A DNA stretch of 64,000 nt from Hygrocybe punicea (taxonomy: Eukaryota; Basidiomycota; Agaricomycetes; Agaricales; Hygrophoraceae), in assembly GCA_963556145.1 (NCBI GenBank), contig OY744462.1, positions 4,340,001 to 4,404,000 of the forward strand, read 5' to 3'. The notes beneath the pieces are model-generated. The model saw only the letters and a list, made by a program, of their open reading frames with translations. It had not been told where the DNA came from and did not search any database. Below are positions 20,640-28,956 of this stretch, piece by piece (position 1 is the stretch's first letter; every line of letters begins with the position of its first letter). The translations under genes were made by a program, and so were the position numbers.

Positions 20640-21235
20640 GTATACCTACCCTCATGTCAAATTTTGTATTTTATTCGGCCCTGCGTAAAGAGCTATTCAC
20701 CATTTATTCCATTCCTCTGCCAGAATTGGACCCTTAATGATCTAACTTTGTCTTAAAAATCTGAAATTAATCTAAGGAGTACTTGAAGAAGTACTCATTG
20801 TGGTACACATAAGTGCCTGATTGTTGGTGGACCAGGACCTTTGTTGCAGCCAAGCAAATGCACAGAATTGTGCATTGTGGCTGACCCATCAACCGAGTCC
20901 AAACTTCAGCTTTACTCTGAACCTTTCATTTCTTGGCTACAACAGATTTCTGGGACCACCAAGTGCCAGGCACTGATCATCAATACAATAGATACTTTAC
21001 ATAGTAGTTTCACAATTATTTTCATATTTTTCAGAGCAATATTGGTAAAGTTGCACTTTAAGGGTCTGAAATTGGCAGGGAGGTATCAATGAATCATAAA
21101 TATCTCTCTATGTAGGGCATAATAAAATACAAAATTTGGGGAGGATGTAGTTATAGGCTACTTCTATCCCCTCATGGTCTTAAATGTGTTACAAAGTTGT
21201 TGTGCTCTATGCAATAACATTGAGAAAAGTCAGAT
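20640..21235. other. Apex of the palindrome
   Basis: The two half-units meet here, around 20,890. Short blocks such as AAATTTTGTATTTTATT, AAGTGCC and GCAGCCAAG/CTTGGCTACAAC pair across the apex, with many mismatches and indels. No gene and no unique spacer is apparent. Confidence 0.6.
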
Positions 21236-21239
21236 CATG

Positions 21240-21669
21240 CTTACATATAAGGCAACTCGCACCCGTTTGGGCAATCGGCAACCTCCAGCGTGCGTTCAAT
21301 CGTCGGCGATTCGTCGCGTACTCCACGATGCGTCCACGAAAACAGCAGCAGCAAAATCAAGTAGAAGGTAAGTAGATTTCTCAAATTTATTATCCATTAC
21401 TATGCTAGCTAATATTGTTGTTTTTATGTAGAACTTTCTCATTGCCGTGCCGGGAATGGACCGCAACACGCTTGCCCGCGCCACGTCACGTCAACGCCAA
21501 ACTGAAGGGCCGAAACGGCGGATGGCAGGCAACGACGAGGACAGAGGCGATGAGGGCACAGACGGCCAGCCAGGGAAGACGACGGGGACGGAGACGGCCA
21601 GCGAAGAGACGACAGGACGACGGAGACGACGACGACGATCCAGCGGACGACGAGGACTACGGGGGATGA
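21240..21669 (+). pseudogene. Coding-like remnant in right inner arm (ATRTRLGNRQ peptide)
   Basis: Plus-strand mirror of the left remnant. ATRTRLGNRQPPACV is followed by MRPRKQQQQNQVE and a clean GTAAGT...TGTAG intron-like segment (about 21368-21430). Beyond it a low-complexity frame reads GDEGTDGQ or DDGDDDDDPADDEDYGG depending on frame. Suggests a two-exon gene with an acidic tail that degenerated separately in each half. Function unknown. Confidence 0.35.
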
Positions 21670-22060
21670 TGACGACAACGAGGACGATGACGACAACGAG
21701 AGGAACGACGAGAACGGGAACGACAGGGACCAGAACGGCGGGGACGGGGACGACGGGGACGAGGACGGCGGAGACGTAGACGAAGACGACGAGGGCAACG
21801 GGAACGCAACAGGTATGTACATCCCACCCCTCCGCCCTCGTCTCCTCCCTCTTCCTCTGCCTCTCCCACTCCCACTCCCTGCTGCCCCTCCCTCCTCCCT
21901 TCCATCCTGCCCTTCACCCTCCCTTCTCCCACTCCCACTCCCACTCCGTTCGCCCACACCCACACCCATACCCATACCCACACCCACACCCACACCCACT
22001 TCCAGTCCCAGTCCCAGTCCCAGTCCCAGTCCCACTCACACCTACCTTCCTCCCCCCCAA
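21530..22060. repeat. Microsatellite and C-rich minisatellite, right arm
   Basis: Reverse-complement counterpart of 19499-20220: GACGACGAGGAC-like units, then CTCCC/CCCACACCCA-like units (about 21825-22060). Shorter than the left counterpart, so both tracts have changed copy number. Confidence 0.8.
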
Positions 22061-22699
22061 CCCCTTTATTATTTAATTATGTATTTGGATAAAATAATAA
22101 TTAATTTGATATGTCCATTCTAAGTAATAGTGAGTGTTTGTGTACTGATTCCAATTGAGATTTGAGTAATATTAAATAAAAAAGGCACAAAATTCCAAGT
22201 GGGGTAATTTCTGGTTGTTATATATATAAATTTTGTTTGGGAATAAGTAGCTCATGTGAGAGATAAAGCTAAGAGTGAGAGATTGTGCATTTTCAAAATA
22301 AGAATGTTGTAATTTTGGTATTACCTGTGCTTTGAATTATTGCATTTGAAATTATATTACATTTGAAGAAACTGAGACGTTTTCTTTACCGGATATTGCA
22401 TTTTCTGAATAAATATTGGCTTGAGTTGTTGTGAGCTCTGGCAATGTTGTCAACATTAAATACATGCAGGCAGAGTGGGATGTGGCTGAGCCCGTGTCAA
22501 AGCAAAAGCGGGATCCTGGTCAACCTAATCCTGCAGTGAGAGCTGGGCCAGGGTCAACCTTATTCTGCAGCAAGAGCAGGGCCATGTCAACCCAATGCTG
22601 GAGCAATGGCCAGACCCTCATGAATCCAAACCTGCGACATGGGTGGGTCTGGGGTCAATGCAATGCTACAGGACAGGCTGGACCCCAATCAACCTACCC

Positions 22700-24190
22700 T
22701 ACAGTGAGTGCTGGATGTGGGTCAACAAAGTGCTGCAGCAAGAGCTGGACCCTGGTCAACACAAGCCCTGCAGCAAGTGCTGGACCCAGGTCAACCCAGT
22801 GCTGCAGCAATAGCTGGAGCCCGGTCAACCCAAGCCTGCAGGAAGAGTGGGACCTGGGTCAACCCAAGCCCCGCAGCAAGTGCTGGACCCCGGTCAACCT
22901 GGTGCTGCAGCAATATCTAGACCCTGGTCAACCCCAGCCCGGCAGCGAGTGCTGGATCTGGGTCAACCCAGTGCTGCAGCAATATCTGGACCCCGGTCAA
23001 CCCGGTGCAGCAGCAATAGCTGGACCCAGGTCAACCCTGTGCTGCAGCAAGTGCTGGACCCAGGTCAACCCAGTGCTGCAGCAAGTGCTGGACCCAGGTC
23101 AACCCAGTGCTGCAGCAATATCTGGACCCTGGTCAACCTGGTGCTGCAGCAATAGCTGGACCCAGGTCAACCCAAACCTGCAGGAAGAGCTGGACCTGGG
23201 TCAACCCCAGCCCTGCAGCGAGTGCTGGATCCAGGTCAACCCGGTGTTGCAGCAATATCTGGACCCCGGTCAACCCAGTGCTGCAGCAATACCTGGACCC
23301 AGGTCAACCCAAGCCTGCAGGAAGAGCCAGACCTGGGTCAACCCAACCCCCGCAGCAAGTGCTGGACCCCAGTCAACCTGGTGCTGCAGCAATAGCTGAA
23401 CCCTGGTCAACCCAGTGCTGCAGCAAGTGCTGGACCCTAGTCAACCCAGTGCTGCAGCAAGTGCTGGACCCTGGTCAACCCAGTGCTGCAGCAATAGCTG
23501 AACCCTGGTCAACCCAGTGCTGCAGCAAGTGCTGGACCCCGGTCAACCCAGTGCTGCAGCAAGTGCTGGACCAAGGTCAACCCAGTGCTGCAGCAATATC
23601 TAGACCCCAGTCAACCCTAGCCCTGCAGCGAGTGCTGGATCTGGGTCAACCCAGTGCTGCAGCAATATCTGGACCCCGGTCAACCCGGTGCAGCAGCAAT
23701 AGCTGGACCCAGGTCTCCCTGTGCTGCAGCAAGTGCTGGACCCAGGTCAACCCGGTCCTGCAGCAATAGCTGGACCCCGGTCAACCCAGTGCTGCAGCAA
23801 TACCTGAACCCTGGTCAACCCAGTGCTGCAGCAATAGCTGGACCCTGGTCAACCCAAGCCTGCAGGGAGAGCTGGACCCAGGTCAACCCAAGCCCCAAAG
23901 CAAGTGCTGGAACCAGATCAACCCAGTGCTGCAGCAATAGCTGGACCCAGGTCAACCCAAGCCCTGCAGCAAGTGCTGGATCTGGGTCAACCTGGTGCCA
24001 CAGCAATATCTGGACCCCGGTCAACCCAGTGCTGCAGCAATAGCTGAACCCTGGTAAACCCGGTGCTGCAGCAATACCTGGACCCCAGCCACCCCACCCT
24101 GCAGGAAGTGCTGGGCCTAGGTCAACCCAGTGCTGCAGCAACAGCTGGACCCAGGTCAACCCAAGCCTGCAGCAAGAGCTGGTCCACGGT
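22700..24190. repeat. 34-bp subterminal tandem repeat array, right
   Basis: Inverted counterpart of the left array, roughly 44 units by length, so about ten units (some 350 bp) longer. Individual variant units keep the same order near the outer end, while the inner part has extra blocks. This indicates expansion or contraction after the arms were formed. Confidence 0.88.
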
Positions 24191-24480
24191 CAACCCAGGT
24201 CAACCCACGTTGCTTGCACAGCTGGACCTGGGTCAACCCAACCTTCCCAGAATAGCTGTCCTGGGTTAACCTACCCCATGGCAGAGCTGACACTGGGTTG
24301 ACCCACCCTGCCAACCTTGACCAGCAAGAGCTGTACCTGGGTCAACCTACCACCCCACATTTCCCCAGCAAGAGCTGTCTCTTGGGTTAACCTACCCCCC
24401 CAGCAAGCAACTGCGCTATGTGTACCTACCTTTTGCAACTATATCTGCGATTGGGTTAACCAAAACGACTGGGTCTACTG
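24181..24480. repeat. Outer terminal inverted repeat, right
   Basis: Reverse complement of 17401-17700 with very few mismatches (for example CCTAGG for CCCAGG near 24118, just inside). Ends GACTGGGTCTACTG directly before GTTGTCG. Confidence 0.85.
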
Positions 24481-25105
24481 GTTGTCGTTTAGTATCTTCT
24501 TCCAGCCGCCATTGTGTGGTACGCTCAGCGTGTCGTCTTCGTAGTTATGGATGGCCCTATATTGCTGGAGCAACGGCTTCCCAAATAGGAGTGACCAATT
24601 GCCTCCGCTTGGGAATACCTCGAACGTAGCGCGTCTGTGCAGTCCGTCGAGGTCTACGTCGCCGGTCCATTGGCCCTGCGATGGTATTTTGGCTCCGTTT
24701 GCCATACGTAGCGTCATGCGCGATGGGAACAGTGCGCCGAGCCGATCTCTGTACTTTTTGTATGTTGACGTGCACATGGAGTTTACCATGGCCCCGTTGT
24801 CGAACAGACTTTTTATTCTGTAAGGAATTCCTTGTGGGCCTCGGAGGCTTATTGGGTGGATGAATGGTTTCGCTGGTAGAGCGTCTCTCTCAATCACATA
24901 CGGGTCAATGGTCTCGTGTTTGGGTATATGGTACACGGTGTTCGTACTGACTAGGGGGTCTGTGTCCGTATGCGCAGTTGTATTGAGGGGGCTCATCCGT
25001 GTGTCCCCGACCCATCCCGTACTTTGGTCGGGGACCTGCATGTCCACCTGGTGATTTTGTTGGGCCGCCCGACTTTCGTCTATGCGGACGGCCCTTCGCC
25101 ATTTC
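24481..25105 (-). pseudogene. Gypsy-2 protease region (start of pol)
   Basis: Minus-strand frame, open from about 25,105 through MDMQVPDQ, to the insertion point of the palindromic element at 24481. A retropepsin-like segment IKSLFDNGAMVNSMCTS is followed by ATFEVFPSGG and LLFGKPLLQQY, the flap and C-terminal strand of LTR-element proteases. The frame is -1 relative to gag and overlaps the gag stop, suggesting -1 frameshifting for pol expression. The sequence after KKILNDN continues at 17400. Confidence 0.75.
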
Positions 25106-26423
25106 CCTGGCCGTCGTCGAGCTCATTCGGGTAGTTGTAGGTTCTGTACGGTTGCTCGTAATTGTCGTATCCGTAGTGGTGATCGTGATATCCGTGGCCG
25201 ACGAAGTTTACGTTTTGGGTGAGGTAACGTTCCTTTGCTGCTTCACGGCTTATGCGACTGGCGACGCGGCGCCATGTTCGTTCCTGATCGGGGATTGGGA
25301 TACGGGGGCAATCGGGGTCCCCGGTTCGGTGACCTGCTCTGCCACAGTCCCAGCACTCGCGCGATCCGAGAGGTGCTGTTCCGGGTGTTAATGGGAATGG
25401 GTGGAGCTCGTCGGGATGGCCGTTGGGGTTTGCGCGGTTCCATGCGATTACTTGTGTGTTATATGCAGCGTGGCCGGCTTCGGTGTCGGGGTGGTGCGGG
25501 AGGTTGATGTTTCGTAAGTCGTGGTGCCTTGTGGCGAAGGGGCGGTCTGCGGTGCTAGTTGTGAACAGAGGGCCGGGCGTTTGTCTTCCCATGCCTAGGG
25601 CTCCTAGGCCCGTGCCTCTGTAGGGTCGAATGGTAGATCCCCTTCCTCCGAACAGGTTCCCGCGGCCGCCTGCGTCTCCTCCAAAGGGGTCGAATGTGGG
25701 GGCTCGTGTAGCGTGTGGTTGGAAGCTTTGGGGGCTGGTGTATGGTCGGGGACCTGCGTTTGAGTGGATGTGGGTGCTGGCGAATGAGTCGCGGAGGGTC
25801 TTGGTTGGTGAGTTCCCTACTCGTGCTAGTCTGGCGGTCTCCTCATTTCTTTTGTGTTTGTCTACCGTCTCCTGGAGGTAGATGACGTCGATGGTGCGTA
25901 CCGTTTCCGCGAGCTCTTTGTAGTCCGCACGGGGTTTGTCTCGAATGAGGTCGCGAATGGGTTCCGGTAGTGCGTCGAACACGTCCTGTAACAAGAGTCC
26001 TCCTTTGTCCTCTGCATCGCGTACTTTTGCCGCTAACCCGTTTGCCCATTTTACGTGGGTGCATACGTCTTTTGATCCTGTTGTTTTTGTTTTTGTACCT
26101 AATTCTCCCGCTGTAATGGTCCAGTCTTTAAGGGCTCGGACTTGTTCGAGTTTGGAGGGTTTGGGCACGGCGTTTTTGGGCCACTCCTTGTCGAACGCTT
26201 CGACGAGTTTGTCCCAGTCCTTTTTGGTGTCGTCCGGTAGTTCGTCGTACCATAGATCAGCGGTTCCTCCATAGTCGAGATTATTGCGGAAGCATTCGAT
26301 CTTCTTTTTATCCGTGTTGTACTCTTTGTCTTCAATTTTGATATTGATTTCGCGAAGGAACTGGCCCGGTGCCGTTTTTTCATCGGGGCCGCCGTCCCAG
26401 CGCAGGGCTCTGGACTCGGTCAT
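25080..26423 (-). CDS. Gypsy-2 Gag, intact frame
   Basis: 447-codon minus-strand frame. Nucleocapsid/capsid-like protein packaging element RNA. A retrotransposon-gag-type block (RWDGGPDEKTAPGQFLREIN, WYDELPDDTKKDWDKLVEAF) is followed by a disordered Arg/Gly/Pro-rich stretch and a CCHC-type knuckle CWDCGRAGHRTGDPDC near the C-terminus. Ends GEGPSA with TAG. No internal stop, in contrast to gypsy-1. Function is presumably lost because pol is broken. Confidence 0.88.
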   Translation of the reverse strand: MTESRALRWDGGPDEKTAPGQFLREINIKIEDKEYNTDKKKIECFRNNLDYGGTADLWYDELPDDTKKDWDKLVEAFDKEWPKNAVPKPSKLEQVRALKDWTITAGELGTKTKTTGSKDVCTHVKWANGLAAKVRDAEDKGGLLLQDVFDALPEPIRDLIRDKPRADYKELAETVRTIDVIYLQETVDKHKRNEETARLARVGNSPTKTLRDSFASTHIHSNAGPRPYTSPQSFQPHATRAPTFDPFGGDAGGRGNLFGGRGSTIRPYRGTGLGALGMGRQTPGPLFTTSTADRPFATRHHDLRNINLPHHPDTEAGHAAYNTQVIAWNRANPNGHPDELHPFPLTPGTAPLGSRECWDCGRAGHRTGDPDCPRIPIPDQERTWRRVASRISREAAKERYLTQNVNFVGHGYHDHHYGYDNYEQPYRTYNYPNELDDGQGNGEGPSA

Positions 26424-26830
26424 GGTGATTCGGCGGTTTTGTACTGGCGTTGGGTTGTTTTGGATGTCGGGTAGTTGTGGTGCTGGTGATGTTGGTGGTG
26501 TGTTTGGTTGACTTTGCTCTGGGGTTCTTGGGTTACTAGAGGGATCTGTGACGGACGATTCGGAAGATGTTGTTGTCGATGGTGAGCTTGGTTGGGATGG
26601 AGTGTATCGGCCGCGGTTGTCTCTGAGTCGGGTTAACGTTTTTCGTTGGTTTTGTGCGGAGCGGTATGGGTGTAGTGAAGACGTCGTGGGGAAATTGGTG
26701 GCTGGTGAGGGTGTTTTGTACTGTACTAGTATCGGTTCTAGTTCCTGGTTCTTTGTTCGTAGTTCTTTGCTCGGGTTCTGAAACGTCTCGCACTGGTACT
26801 GGTTTTGGTTCTGGGTACGTGTTTGGCTAG
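26424..26830 (-). other. Gypsy-2 5' leader
   Basis: Between the primer-binding site and the gag ATG on the minus strand. An 85-codon open frame (26536-26793) exists, but it is out of frame with gag and resembles nothing known. Confidence 0.5.
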
Positions 26831-26855
26831 GGTTCGAATGTCGCTCTCATCACCA
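26831..26855 (+). promoter_or_regulatory. Gypsy-2 primer-binding site (tRNA 3'-end complement)
   Basis: The plus strand reads like a tRNA 3' end: T-arm GGTTCGAATG, acceptor strand, and terminal CCA. The minus-strand element RNA would therefore pair with 25 nt of a tRNA starting at its CCA, three bases from the 5' LTR. The isoacceptor is not assigned. Confidence 0.8.
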
Positions 26856-26858
26856 CGT

Positions 26859-27014
26859 TGGAGTGGTACCGAGGACGCTCAAGGGATCACTACAGAATCG
26901 GGGTCTGGATGGGATGATGGAATGGGACGACTCCCACTACCACAGGAAATGACTACATAAGGAGATCCAACCGTGGGACCTGGGTCACGTGACGGCCCAG
27001 GTACAACTACTACA
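26859..27014 (-). repeat. Gypsy-2 5' LTR
   Basis: 156 bp, identical to 13334-13489 except for two transitions (CCCACT for CCCGCT near 26,935 and CCGTGG for CCATGG near 26,972). Followed by GCGT, the target duplication. Confidence 0.9.
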
Positions 27015-27015
27015 G

Positions 27016-28145
27016 CGTGCCTATCATGGGATCGTCGCCAAGCTCCAGGCTGCAGGCATCGTGCCAGTAGCCCCGCCTCTGTGGGCCGACCGGCAGTCGT
27101 ACGCAATGGACGTTGAGGATTGGCTGAAGGAGGTGACGGAATGAGAGAAGCAGGAGGTGGCCGACGTGAAACGGCGAGACGAGGAGGAGGCAGCTAACTG
27201 AGACAAAGAAGCGAAGCGGCTGGCGGTGTTAAAAGTCCAAGAGGAGGAACAAAGACGACGAGCGGCGTCTGAGGAACGATGAGACAGCCTAGAAAGGGCG
27301 AAGGAGTCGCAACACTGGAACCAAGAGGCAGACCGAGTTGAGAGGGGGTCGGCTGCATATCGGCGCAAACTTAGCAAGGAACCCAGGGAAAAGGCTATCG
27401 AGGAGGGCCCACCGGCCGCAGGTGGTCGAGAGGGCAGTCCGTGGTCGGCTGCGGTGGGTGAGGGTGAGGGCGAGCAAGAGCGGGATCAGCCGGAGACCAT
27501 GGTGATCGGGGAGTTGGAGGAGACGATGGTGAGTTTTTCCTTTGAACACTGGTTCATCGTTACTGAGACTTTTGATAGCTGACCAAACCATTTCCTTTGC
27601 AGGCTTGCACCAACTGCGTCAAGGCCGGGGAGGCTTGCCGGGGCGTAACCGGATACGTCTGCGACCGGTGCCGAAGGCTGAAGAAGAGGTGTACTAACGC
27701 TACACACTGGACGGGCGGGGGTCGGCGCAAGGTGGATACCGGAAAGGGCAAAGAGGTCGCGGTCGGCACGAGGAAGCCGTTGTCGTTCACGACAAAGCCG
27801 ATCTGCAGTAGGCCGGCCTGGGCCTCAACAAGCAAACTGCGGGTCGAGGATGTGGAATCGGTCGAGGACGATGACGAAGACGAGGAAGAGTTGGAGGAAG
27901 AGCGGCCGACAAAAAGGCTTAGGGCGGCCTTGGCAGCAAACCCGTTTGTCTTGACGATGGAAAATTACGAGCAGGTGTCGGCGCAGCTGGCGGTCCTTAC
28001 GGAGGAGCCGGGAGCCCTGGGCACCAACGTCAACCATCACCTCGTCCACTTCGGTCAAGAGTTCCAGCGGCTCCGCGTCGATCTCAAACAGTCGACCTCA
28101 AGGTTGGCGATGTTGAGGCGGGACTACGAGACCGGCCGCCTGTAA
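27016..28145 (+). pseudogene. Antisense Zn2Cys6-cluster gene of gypsy-1, exons 2 and 3
   Basis: Exon 2 (27016-27528) continues in phase from exon 1 at 13275: RAYHGIVAKLQAAGIVPVAP, then a long charged coiled coil. Three in-frame TGAs (27142, 27199, 27280) each sit where CGA would read on. Intron 27529-27602 has GTGAGT...TTTGCAG. Exon 3 begins at once with CX2CX6CX7CX2CX6C (ACTNC ... CDRCRRLKKRC), the exact spacing of a fungal Zn(II)2Cys6 cluster with a basic loop. An acidic stretch (DDDEDEEELEEE), a KRLR motif and a C-terminal helical region end at TAA 28143-28145. Probably a nuclear DNA-binding protein, inferred from the cluster. It lies between integrase and 3' LTR, opposite to pol. Inactive here. 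Confidence 0.75.
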
Positions 28146-28344
28146 ATAGAAAAAATAACGAGCCTGTGTATATATAAAAATATATTGTGTACATAAAAGA
28201 TGTATCAGCTTGTTCACCCAGCTAAGGAAAGCCGATCGGCTCCCGAAGACATAGGACTATTCGCATCATTCGTCATATCGTTAGAAAACTAAGAGGAACT
28301 AAATAAAATCGGGGTTTAACGTGGACAGAATATAAAGGAGATGC
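28146..28344. other. Spacer between antisense gene and integrase 3' ends
   Basis: Convergent 3' ends of the antisense gene and gypsy-1 pol. AT-rich around 28,150-28,200. Nothing else seen. Confidence 0.5.
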
Positions 28345-28951
28345 TTAATCGTCATCGGGTGAGGAGTCTATGGAGGGCGGGTACATCGGATCATCAAGAT
28401 TGTTTGAATCGGTATCATCGGCATCGGGATATTGTAAGAAATCGTCCAACGGTATCAATATTTTGGAGCGGGCGTGGTAGGGTACGACTTGGAAAGCGGC
28501 AAATCGAGATCTAGAAACCACACCGTCGAGTTCGGCTAGTATGTAGGATCCGCCTTCTGTTTTCCTAACGACAACCATGGGTCCAAAGTACCGCGGTTTT
28601 GCTTTACGATCGAGAGACATTTCAATACGTGAATTTCGGACGAGAACGAGGTTACCGGGTTCGAAGTCGAAGACTTTGATCGTGTTGGCGTATTTCTGCT
28701 CGAATTGCCAGGCGGACATGAGCCGAGATTTGGTAAGCTTTTCTTTGACCCGATCGAGGTCGGCTTCTCGTTTACGAAGTTGTCGGGCGCGGATGACTAT
28801 GAGGTCGGTCATAGACATTGTATCTTGCGTCGGAACCATGTACGTAGCTTCGGCAAAATCGAATGGAAAAAGCGGTTCTACTCCGTGTGTGATGTAGTAG
28901 GAGGAGTATCCGAGGCTTTTGTGTGTAGTGACCCGTTCGGCCCAAAATACG
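28345..28951 (-). pseudogene. Gypsy-1 integrase, C-terminal part
   Basis: Minus-strand frame from VFWAERVTTHKSLGYSSYYI through HGVEPLFPFDFAEATYMVP and a long linker to KVFDFEPGNLVLVRNSRIE and KPRYFGPMVVVRKTEGGSY, the SH3-like C-terminal domain of Ty3-type integrases. The frame ends at 28345 after an acidic tail. It is the continuation of the frame broken at 30630: the 5-bp duplication CATTC (minus strand) flanks the intervening solo LTR, and joining the sides gives HTVTHSVFWAERV without loss. Confidence 0.88.
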
Positions 28952-28956
28952 GAATG

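Larger units (their letters stand above)
17401..24480. mobile_element. 7,080-bp head-to-head palindromic (foldback) DNA element
   Basis: Terminal inverted repeats start CAGTAGACCCAGTCGTTTTG at 17401, and the exact reverse complement ends at 24480. Both ends are flanked by the 7-bp duplication GTTGTCG (17394-17400 and 24481-24487). Removing the element and one duplication copy rejoins the gypsy-2 polyprotein in frame (...KKILND|NNTNDD). The two halves match from the ends to an apex near 20,890. The outer 300 bp are almost identical, the middle holds 34-bp tandem repeats of unequal number, and the inner part is clearly homologous but diverged. No transposase was recognised, so it is probably non-autonomous. 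Superfamily unassigned. Confidence 0.9.
13334..27014 (-). mobile_element. Gypsy-2: Ty3-type LTR retrotransposon nested in gypsy-1
   Basis: Two 156-bp direct repeats (13334-13489 and 26859-27014; 2 mismatches seen) flanked by the 4-bp duplication GCGT (13330-13333 and 27015-27018). Minus-strand order: 5' LTR (right), tRNA-like primer site, gag, protease, [7,080-bp palindromic insertion], RT, RNase H, integrase, polypurine tract, 3' LTR (left). Without the insertion the element is 6.6 kb. Younger than gypsy-1: fewer stops and less LTR divergence. Inactive: pol is split, has one TAA, and the RT catalytic motif is changed. Confidence 0.92.

Noticed and set aside
17612..24269. Long reading frames with repeated peptides such as VLQQYLDPGQPSAAAI
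   Set aside because: They are translations of the 34-bp tandem repeats. A 34-bp unit cycles all frames and lacks stops by composition; no start context, domain or splice model supports a protein.
26831..26855. Possible tRNA gene
   Set aside because: Only a T-arm, acceptor strand and CCA are present; it is placed and sized as a primer-binding site. Nuclear tRNA genes do not encode CCA.
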